NCBI RefSeq assembly: GCF_003576645.1 | Contig: NC_044916.1 | Location: 20,684,095 to 20,748,094, forward strand | Direction of reading: 5' to 3' | DNA: 64,000 nt | Origin: Ipomoea triloba | Taxonomy: Eukaryota > Streptophyta > Magnoliopsida > Solanales > Convolvulaceae | Shown here: positions 35,998-45,199 of the stretch, in pieces | How the letters are laid out: every line of letters begins with the position of its first letter | Position numbering within the stretch: position 1 is the first letter of the stretch | Notes under the pieces: generated by a model | What the model saw: the letters and a program-made list of their open reading frames with translations, nothing else | Told to the model about the DNA's origin: nothing | Database searches by the model: none | Program-made: the position numbers and the translations under genes

Positions 35998-36523
35998 ATA
36001 TCTAAAGGGTACGCAGAGTGTTGGGCTCTGGTATTCGAAAGGTGGATCTTTCGAACTTATGGGTTATTCAGATGCGGACTTTGCCGGTTGTAAGATAGAT
36101 CGGAAGAGCACATCAGGGACATGTCAGTTTCTAGGTGGAAGACTTGTCTCATGGTTTAGCAAGAAACAACATTCGATAGCTACAAGCACTGCTGAGGCAG
36201 AATATGTAGCAGCTGGAAGTTGTTGTGCTCAGATCTTATGGATGAAGCAACAGCTAATGGATTATGGTGTTGAGTGTAAGGAGGTTAAAATTATGTGTGA
36301 CAATACAAGTGCTATTGCCATCACCCACAACCCAGTGTTACACTCCAGAACAAAGCATATTGATATTAAGTATCACTTCATCCGAGACCATGTTGAGAGG
36401 AAGGACATTATTTTGAAATATGTTGCAACGGAGGAGCAACTAGCAGATATTTTCACAAAAGCGTTATGTGAAAATAGATTCTCTCAACTAAGGTTAGAAT
36501 TGGGAATGATAGAGTTGGGTTGA
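35988..36523 (+). pseudogene. Duplicated RNase H end of pol
   Basis: This corresponds to 32,710-33,245 of pol and carries SDADFAG through to LELGMIELG, with all RNase H landmarks. A short patch near 36,390-36,415 differs (VERKDIILKY here, [10 protein letters not shown] in pol), so it derives from a slightly different copy of the family and not from a perfect local duplication. It has no upstream RT and no likely function. Confidence 0.9.
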
Positions 36524-36530
36524 ATGGTCA

Positions 36531-36723
36531 AATCTTATCTTCTTGTATTTAGTGCCATGAACTGTTTCGCATGTGAGGGGCGGTTTCATCAACTTTATGG
36601 CAGCTTTGGAGTTACACAAGCATTGAATGGTCATTCATATTGCATCCCGTGACTCAACAGTGGTAACCCTATTGGGCTATAAATAAGAGGGTTTCTTTCA
36701 GAAGTTCATACCATCAACTTCCC
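36531..36723 (+). promoter_or_regulatory. Leader and TATA box (36,678-36,685) of the second accessory ORF
   Basis: TATAAATA lies 46 bases upstream of the ATG at 36,724. The spacing would give a leader of about 15-20 bases. The same arrangement recurs at about 43,532 and 43,721. This block follows directly after the pol end and is missing after the first pol copy, where the DNA jumps between two GGTCA words. Confidence 0.45.
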
Positions 36724-37219
36724 ATGGAGAAAAAGAAAGGAAAAGATGATGTTCCATTCTTTTATAGAGGAAAGAAACCGGCAGTCAAGTCCAAAGATTT
36801 TCAAGGAGAAAACTATCCAGAATCAACGAAGGGTGAACAGATTACGGAGCTTCCTGATAATCCAAGCAAGAATCCTATTCCCATCCAAGGTGAATGGATC
36901 CCCAAATACGAGGAAATCCACAACGATGGGATACTGGAATCGGGAAGAGAGTCTTGCACAAGAGGGACTCCTACTGCTGCACATTCTGGAAAAGGGCCTT
37001 CCTCAACCAAATGGAGAACCAAGGGAAACGGAGAGGAAGACCAGATGGGACTTTCTGAGGTCTGCAGCAGCCAAAGGGATGATCATACCTAATCCAAAGA
37101 CATTAAGAGGATTAGCGATGAAGATGGTCACTCCCAACTATAGTAAGCAGCTCCGGAGAGAAGAACAAGAAAAGGGAATAGCCACCCCCAGTTCTGTTAT
37201 TAGACAAATAGGACTTTAG
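36724..37219 (+). pseudogene. Second accessory ORF of the Sirevirus (unrecognised), copy A, frameshifted
   Basis: The first frame runs 36,724-37,092 and opens MEKKKGKDDVPFFYRGKK. It loses coding character near 36,950, where the coding-looking text moves to the frame ending at 37,219 (QEGLLLLHILEKGLPQP, then RWDFLRSAAAKGMI and YSKQLRREEQEKG). Small indels separate the parts. The product would be small, basic and helical, with no domain I know. Other stretches of it (41,428-41,846; 43,583-43,635; 43,771-44,224) carry indels at other positions, which suggests an ancestral open frame damaged independently or base-calling errors in short homopolymers. It lies between pol and the large accessory ORF in this version of the element. 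Confidence 0.5.
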
Positions 37220-38157
37220 ATGGCTAGTTCCCGCCTTAACGATAGATTCCTATTAGGCTGACCAAGGCCAAACAAAAGTTTCTAGGGAATTTAATAGGAT
37301 ATTGATTCATATGTAATGTATCTGGAAATCACTAAATGAACTTAAGGATATGTTCCAAGTGATATCTTTTAAATGAATCAAACTTGTTTCTCTCGCAATC
37401 TGTGTTCGAAAGGTAGTTCGAGAGGTCACCCGATCAGTTTGTCTACATACATTATGTCTCGAAGAAGGGTAGTTCGAGAGGTCACTTCGAAAGATAACAA
37501 ACTGATATCTCTGAATGGAGGAATAAGGAGGGTTAGGGATCAAAGGGAAGATCCCTAACCAGATCAAGATGGAGGAATAAGGAGGGTTAGGGATCAATCA
37601 CTCAGGGGGAAGATCCTTAACCAGATCAAGACGGAAGAATAAGGAGGTTTAGGGATCAATCACTCAGGGGGAAGATCCTTAAACTCATGAGGAAGATCAT
37701 TCACCTTCGAAAGGTGAATTTGATAAGCTCAACGGATATATGAGGTGGAACGGCTATCTTTGGACATAAATGCTAGCCACGTGGTCATCGGTTACTGACG
37801 GTTTTTCGCACTTAAGGGCATTATCTTGATTAGTGGGAGCATGCTTATTTTAAAATATCAATACTCCACTGTCTCAAAGCTTAAACCGTTCTATACTTTA
37901 CCGAAATACCCTTACCAAAATACCTTATAAGCTGACCGTTATCAGGGGTATTTCTGACTTCTCACATCTTTTAAATCAACCGGGATCCTTCCACGGGTCA
38001 AACTCTCAACCCTACCCATATATCCAACCCGAATCCGCCTAATATAAAAGCAAAATCCTTCTTCTTTACCCGGATTCAAACTCAAAACCATATACCCAAA
38101 ATCCCCAAATCCTTAGACGCTGTACACATTCCCTCCAAAACACACAAACTTTCTTCA
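37220..38157 (+). other. Spacer between the two accessory ORFs, second copy
   Basis: Non-coding. It includes GGTAGTTCGAGAGGTCAC motifs (about 37,411-37,430 and 37,469-37,486), the purine-rich tandem repeats (37,517-37,690) and the TATA/leader block of the large accessory ORF. From 37,424 on it is the same as 33,248-33,981 apart from a few bases. Confidence 0.8.
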
Positions 38158-41100
38158 ATGGCGTCTGAATCATCATCTTCTTCATCTTCATCTTCATCCT
38201 CCAGTGCATACCAGAGAGAGCTAGACCACATACGCTCTCAGATTAAACAAGTCAAGGCGGGAAGCATCCTTGACAAAGATGGCTTCATCACCCACTCGCC
38301 AAATCCAACAATGGCGGAGAGAGTCTTGAAGAAATTTGAGAAGGCAGGACTAATGCGGTACATGACGCATGACTACCGAACCATTCATGACCTCGACTAC
38401 ACAGAATGGTTCGCTCATGCCAAGGTCACGAAGGGCAAGATTGAAAGCCGCTTCAACGAAATAGACATAACAATCTCTGTGGGTGATTTACGAGCAGCAT
38501 TCGACTTTGCTACGTCGGAGGAGGCAGTCAAGCACCTATCGGACTACAACATGGATAAGCAGGAGTTTTGGGACAAAATCCGATTGGAGACTGCACCACC
38601 CAGAGCATCCTCTGCCCTCCGCAGATTTCATTTGAAGGAGAGGTTTGCCCTAGCCGCCGAGCTCATCATAAAATTCATCCTCGGCAAGGTGTCCGGAACA
38701 GACGAAGTCAATCTGGACACTCTGAAAATCCTCCACGCCATCTGGAACAACAACAAGTTGGACTGGGCTCACATCATCTTCGACTGCCTCAAACACCAAG
38801 TGCAGAGCTCAGTTTCCAACTCCGACCTGACAATCTACAAAAAGGTTGGTTTTGGCTTTGTTGTTCAATTTCTATTGAGACTGAAGGGCTTCGAACTGAG
38901 GGAAGGGCGAGAGGTTCATCGGAATACCTATATGGGTAGAACGAAACCTCAAGCTAAGGCAAAAGGTGCTAAGGATGCATCTTCACCCTCAAAGCCTAAG
39001 GGAAGGGGCAAAAGGAAAGCCCCAGCTAAGGAGAAGCGCTCTGATGACGAGCTTTTGGACACCCTAGTCAAGAGGGTTGAATTGAAAAGGAAGGCCAAGA
39101 GGACCAAGACTGCTGCTGTCACCCAGGTTCGAGAGGTGACACCGTCCGTTATACAAGTACCATTTGAGGACAGGGCACAAGCCCAGGGGGAACCTCAGGC
39201 TACACTGGCCACTGAGGTTGAGAGAGTGCCCCCTACCAAGTCCCTGTCAGGAACTTTAAGTGTTGATATACTTGCTGTTGATGGTGCTGAGGATGTTGAT
39301 GAATCTGTTGGTTTGCCTCAAGAGGAGGCTCGAGAAGTTGAAGGTACTGGGATCAGTGATCCAGTACAGGGTATTGTTGAGGAACCACGACAGGTGGTTC
39401 GAGAGGTAGATATTCCAGCAGCTGAAGATCTAGACTGTGTGGTGGCTGCTGATGGTCAGGGCACTGTGGTCAGGAACCCAGTGCAAGCTTTTCTGAATGA
39501 TGGGTTGACACATGATCTCTCGGTTGTTCGAGAGATAACTGAACAAGCTGTGGAGTGTGCATCAGCAACAGAAATCCTACCTGCTGACTCTGATGAGCTG
39601 AATGCTGAAATCACATCTCGATTGAATCAAAGTGTTGAGAATGTATCGAGTTTGGACGACTTCTCCAGAGTACTTCGCTGGATCAACTGGAGAACAGGTC
39701 CCTTTGATCAATTGATCTCAAGAGCAGCAGAGATGGAGGCTGAGGAACGATTTGCACTAAACTGGTTAGATCTCACTGAAATCCCAGCCGACGAGCTTCA
39801 AAACCGTGCCCATGAGATGCAAGTAATCAGGAGTAATCTTGGTCGATCTGACAAAGGAAAGGGCATAGCTGTTGATGCACAAGAAGATGAAGCCGAGCCT
39901 GAAGAAGATCCTGAACTAGATGCTCAATTTCGAGAGGATATCAGGCTTGCCACAGCAATATCCTTGGGACAAAGTGTAGAACACACGAGAGGTCCAGGAG
40001 AGACCTCTGGGGTTGCTCGAGATGATGCTGACACTCCTACTCCAACTGCAGCAATCCCCTTGTCCCAAGTGAGTGAATCTGCTCTAGAAGACCAGGTAGC
40101 TTCGAGAGGTGAATCCGAGACCTCTGAAGCACATGAGGTGGCACCTAACTCTGTCTTACTACTGCCACCACCTGAGTCCACACCCTCGAATGCAACAGAT
40201 GAAGCTCAGACAGTTCGAGAGGGTGAAATTTTGTTGCTCCAACTCCCAGGCTTTCCCATCGATATGGTTAATAGGGAAAGGTGGAGTGCACCAGTTGCTC
40301 CTGAGATAATAGATATTCCAGATTCACCAGAGCATACTGAAGTGCAAACAAGTGAGCAACAAGAGCAGAATGAGGAGAACCCTGCTGGTTCGAGAGTTGA
40401 GGTTCAAGAAGGTGGAAACCGGGAAGCACCTGCCGATGAATCAACTCCTCCAGTAGATGATCACGTTCCCAGCACTGGTTCGAGAGGTAGTGTTGAGGGG
40501 GAACCTCAATCAGATGGAAACCGGGAAGCATCTGATGCAGAGACTCCCACCTTGGCCAATCCTACCTTACCAGCAGCTGAAGCTGAGGCTCCAGGTTCGA
40601 GAGGTGAAGAGCAAGAAGTGATCCATCCCTCAGGTGGAAACCGGGAAGCACCTGATATGGAGCTACCTTCGAGCTCTGATCCCAGTGTCCCTGCTGAACC
40701 TCAGGAAGTCAGTCGAGAGGTGGAATCACGAATGCAAGTCATGGGTGGAAATCTGGAAGCACCCAAGTCCCCTCCGACTAGAGGTACCACTCAATCTTCT
40801 TCTCCTTCTTCTTCTGACTTTGATCAACAGGCCGAACGAGCTTTCATTGGCGAGGTGCGTCAATTCATGGCTGATCAATCTCAGAGGATGGCTCAACTTG
40901 AGCATGTACTTGCTGTTGTTCGAAACGCTGCAATACCTGTGACTGGCTCCGGTGACTCCCAAGCCAATCACGAAGAACTTCTCGAACAAGCAGTGTGGGC
41001 TGAGAATGCAGCACAAAGGGCTGCGGATGAGGCTGCGGTAGCTCGAGCAGAGACTGAAAGGATGAGAACTGAATTCGCCGAGTTACGAGCAGAACTTCAA

Positions 41101-41481
41101 GCCCACCAACGCTCAAGTGAACTTCGACAGGATGTAATGCAAACCATACTCACTGACCTGTCGCACCAAATGCCTGCCCAAATCCATGCACTCTTCGACG
41201 GTTTGTCCTCCTTACTTTCCCTCCGCTATGATGCCAACAAGGGGGAAAAGAAGACTCAGGGAGGGACTTCAACCAGCAAGAAGAGGGCGGCAAGTGAACC
41301 AGCTGGACCTCCTCCTCCTCCAAAAGTTCCAAAGTCAACAAGAAAACAAATGGAGGAAGCTGAAAGAGCAGATATGTTAAGGATTCAGCGTTCACTGGAA
41401 ATAGGAGAAAGAAGAGAAGAAGACAAGCAGTCAAGTCCAAAGATTTTCAAGGAGAAACTATCCAGAATCAACGAAGGGTGA
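38158..41481 (+). pseudogene. Accessory (env-like) ORF, copy 2, C-terminally fused
   Basis: 1,107 codons. It matches the full-length protein through REEDK (about residue 1,090). At 41,427/41,428 it switches into DNA of the second accessory ORF, reading QSSPKIFKEKLSRINEG to a stop. It therefore lacks the basic tail and the C-terminal WW-containing domain (ECIEWWRDGVIEG in the full copy) but keeps the N-terminal domain, basic region, UIM-like motif, GGNREAP repeats and coiled coil. It could still give a long product. Confidence 0.85.
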
Positions 41482-41846
41482 ACAGATTACGGAGCTTCCT
41501 GATAATCCAAGCAAGTAGGTGAATGGATCCCCAAATACGAGGAAATCCACAACGATGGGATACTGGAATCGGGAGAGAGTCTTGCACAAGAGGGACTCCT
41601 ACTGCTGCACATTCTGGAAAAGGGCCTTCCTCAACCAAATGGAGAACCAAGGGAAAAAGAGAGGAAGACCAGATGGGACTTTCTGAGGTCTGCAGCAGCA
41701 AAGGGTGATCATACCTAATCCAAAGACATTAAGAGGATTAGCGATGAAGATGGTCACTCCCAACTATAGTAAGCAGCTCCGGAGAGAAGAACAAGAAAAG
41801 GGAATAGCCACCCCCAGTTCTGTTATTAGACAAATAGGACTTTAGA
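41428..41846 (+). pseudogene. Second accessory ORF, copy B, 5'-truncated
   Basis: It begins inside the ORF at the CAGTCAAGTCCAAAG position of copy A (36,781), without promoter or start codon. It has deletions relative to copy A, for example the CCTATTCCCATCC stretch is missing near 41,517, and several single-base differences. Confidence 0.7.
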
Positions 41847-42724
41847 TGGCTAGTTCCCGCTTAACGATAGATTCCTATTAGGCTGACCAAGGCCAAACAA
41901 AAGTTTCTAGGGAATTTAATAGGATATTGATTCATATGTAATGTATCTGGAAATCACTAAATGAACTTAAGGATATGTTCCAAGTGATATCTTTTAAATG
42001 AATCAAACTTGTTTCTCTCGCAATCTGTGTTCGAAAGGTAGTTCGAGAGGTCACCCGATCAGTTTGTCTACATACATTATGTCTCGAAGAAGGGTAGTTC
42101 GAGAGGTCACTTCGAAAGATAACAAACTGATATCTCTGAAAGGAGGAATAAGGAGGGTTAGGGATCAAAGGGAAGATCCCTAACCAGATCAAGATGGAGG
42201 AATAAGGAGGGTTAGGGATCAATCACTCAGGGGGAAGATCCTTAACACATCATCAGAGGAAGATCATTCACCTTCGAAAGGTGAATTTGATAAGCTCAAC
42301 GGATATATGAGGTGGAACGGCTATCTTTGGACATAAATGCTAGCCACGTGGTCATCGGTTACTGACGGTTTTTCGCACTTAAGGGCATTATCTTGATTAG
42401 TGGGAGCATGCTTATTTTAAAATATCAATACTCCACTGTCTCAAAGCTTAAACCGTTCTATACTTTACCGAAATACCCTTACCAAAATACCTTATAAGCT
42501 GACCGTTATCAGGGGTATTTCTGACTTCTCACATCTTTTAAATCAACCGGGATCCTTCCACGGGTCAAACTCTCAACCCTACCCATATATCCAACCCGAA
42601 TCCGCCTAATATAAAAGCAAAATCCTTCTTCTTTACCCGGATTCAAACTCAAAACCATATACCCAAAATCCCCAAATCCTTAGACGCTGTACACATTCCC
42701 TCCAAAACACACAAACTTTCTTCA
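41847..42724 (+). other. Spacer between the accessory ORFs, third copy
   Basis: Same non-coding block as 37,220-38,157, but with only two purine-rich units (42,143-42,246) and a distinct join, CTTAACACATCATCAGAGG. It includes the TATA/leader block of copy 3. Confidence 0.8.
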
Positions 42725-43540
42725 ATGGCGTCTGAATCATCATCTTCTTCATCTTCATCTTCATCCTCCAGTGCATACCAGAGAGAGCTAGACCACATAC
42801 GCTCTCAGATTAAACAAGTCAAGGCGGGAAGCATCCTTGACAAAGATGGCTTCATCACCCACTCGCCAAATCCAACAATGGCGGAGAGAGTCTTGAAGAA
42901 ATTTGAGAAGGCAGGACTAATGCGGTACATGACGCATGACTACCGAACCATTCATGACCTCGACTACACAGAATGGTTCGCTCATGCCAAGGTCACGAAG
43001 GGCAAGATTGAAAGCCGCTTCAACGAAATAGACATAACAATCTCTGTGGGTGATTTACGAGCAGCATTCGACTTTGCTACGTCGGAGGAGGCAGTCAAGC
43101 ACCTATCGGACTACAACATGGATAAGCAGGAGTTTTGGGACAAAATCCGATTGGAGACTGCACCACCCAGAGCATCCTCTGCCCTCCGCAGATTTCATTT
43201 GAAGGAGAGGTTTGCCCTAGCCGCCGAGCTCATCATAAAATTCATCCTCGGCAAGGTGTCCGGAACAGACGAAGTCAATCTGGACACTCTGAAAATCCTC
43301 CACGCCATCTGGAACAACAACAAGTTGGACTGGGCTCACATCATCTTCGACTGCCTCAAACACCAAGTGCAGAGCTCAGTTTCCAACTCCGACCTGACAA
43401 TCTACAAAAAGGTTGGTTTTGGCTTTGTTGTTCAATTTCTATTGAGACTGAAGGGCTTCGAACTGAGGGAAGGGCGAGAGGTTCATCGGAATACTGCATC
43501 CCGTGACTCAACAGTGGTAACCCTATTGGGCTATAAATAA
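42725..43540 (+). pseudogene. Accessory (env-like) ORF, copy 3, N-terminal domain only
   Basis: 271 codons. The first 257 residues match the full-length protein, ending REVHRNT. At 43,494/43,495 the DNA joins to the leader region of the second accessory ORF, and translation ends after 14 foreign residues (ASRDSTVVTLLGYK). Only the Ser tract and the N-terminal domain remain. Confidence 0.85.
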
Positions 43541-43635
43541 GAAGGTTTCTTTCAGAAGTTCATACCATCAACTTCCCATGGAGAAAAAGAAATGAAAAGA
43601 TGATGTTCCATTCTTTTATAGAGGAAAGAAACCGG
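43495..43635 (+). other. Partial leader and start of second accessory ORF, left of N gap
   Basis: It holds the leader, TATAAATA and the ATG at 43,579 of the second accessory ORF, ending GAAACCGG at the gap. One base change (AAATGAAAAG) introduces a stop soon after the start. The same stretch appears again to the right of the gap, so this may be a redundant contig end. Confidence 0.7.
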
Positions 43636-43660
43636 NNNNNNNNNNNNNNNNNNNNNNNNN
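43636..43660. other. Assembly gap (25 N)
   Basis: Twenty-five N between two overlapping versions of the same leader/ORF sequence. The size of the gap and the true join are unknown, and the number of accessory cassettes may be wrong here. Confidence 1.
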
Positions 43661-44224
43661 CACAAGCATTGAATGGTCATTCATATTGCATCCCGTGACT
43701 CAACAGTGGTAACCTATTGGGCTATAAATAAGAGGGTTTCTTTCAGAAGTTCATACCATCAACTTCCCATGGAGAAAAAGAAAGGAAAAGATGATGTTCC
43801 ATTCTTTTATAGAGGAAAGAAACCGGCAGTCAAGTCCAAAGATTTTCAAGGAGAAAACTATCCAGAATCAACGAAAGGGTGAACAGATTACGGAGCTTCC
43901 TGATAATCCAAGCAAGTATCCTATTCCCATCCAAGGTGAATGGATCCCCAAATACGAGGAGATCCACAACGATGGGATACTGGAATCGGAGAAGAGTCCT
44001 GCACAAGAGGGACTCCTACTGCTGCACATTCTGGAAAAGGGCCTTCCTCAACCAAATGGAGAACCAAGGGAAACGGAGAGGAAGACCAGATGGGACTTTC
44101 TGAGGTCTGCAGCAGCCAAAGGGATGATCATACTAATCCAAAGACATTAAGAGGATTAGCGATGAAGATGGTCACTCCCAACTATAGTAAGCAGCTCCGG
44201 AGAGAAGAAAAGAAAAGGGAATAG
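43661..44224 (+). pseudogene. Second accessory ORF, copy C, with leader
   Basis: The leader and TATAAATA precede an ATG at 43,771. The first frame (MEKKKGKDDVPFFYRGKK) stops after 37 codons at 43,880-43,882. An added A in the AACGAAAGGG stretch (AACGAAGGG in copy A) is the apparent cause. The middle (KGEQITELPDNPSK through GLLLLHILEKG) is open in the next frame to AAAKGMII at about 44,130, longer than in copy A. The end shifts again. The pattern of breaks differs from copy A. Confidence 0.55.
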
Positions 44225-45199
44225 CCACCCCCAGTTCTGTTATTAGACAAATAGGACTTTAGATGGCTAGTTCCGCCTTAACGATAGATTCCTATTAGGC
44301 TGACCAAGGCCAAACAAAAGTTTCTAGGGAATTTAATAGGATATTGATTCATATGTAATGTATCTGGAAATCACTAAATGAACTTAAGGATATGTTCCAA
44401 GTGATATCTTTTAAATGAATCAAACTTGTTTCTCTCGCAATCTGTGTTCGAAAGGTAGTTCGAGAGGTCACCCGATCAGTTTGTCTACATACATTATGTC
44501 TCGAAGAAGGGTAGTTCGAGAGGTCACTTCGAAAGATAACAAACTGATATCTCTGAAAGGAGGAATAAGGAGGGTTAGGGATCAAAGGGAAGATCCCTAA
44601 CCAGATCAAGATGGAGGAATAAGGAGGGTTAGGGATCAATCACTCAGGGGGAAGATCCTTAACCAGATCAAGACGGAAGAATAAGGAGGTTTAGGGATCA
44701 ATCACTCAGGGGGAAGATCCTTAAACTCATGAGGAAGATCATTCACCTTCGAAAGGTGAATTTGATAAGCTCAACGGATATATGAGGTGGAACGGCTATC
44801 TTTGGACATAAATGCTAGCCACGTGGTCATCGGTTACTGACGGTTTTTCGCACTTAAGGGCATTATCTTGATTAGTGGGAGCATGCTTATTTTAAAATAT
44901 CAATACTCCACTGTCTCAAAGCTTAAACCGTTCTATACTTTACCGAAATACCCTTACCAAAATACCTTATAAGCTGACCGTTATCAGGGGTATTTCTGAC
45001 TTCTCACATCTTTTAAATCAACCGGGATCCTTCCACGGGTCAAACTCTCAACCCTACCCATATATCCAACCCGAATCCGCCTAATATAAAAGCAAAATCC
45101 TTCTTCTTTACCCGGATTCAAACTCAAAACCATATACCCAAAATCCCCAAATCCTTAGACGCTGTACACATTCCCTCCAAAACACACAAACTTTCTTCA
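44225..45199 (+). other. Spacer between the accessory ORFs, fourth copy
   Basis: Non-coding block as in the other copies, with three purine-rich units (44,559-44,730) and the TATA/leader block of the full-length accessory ORF (TATAAAAG at about 45,085). Confidence 0.8.
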
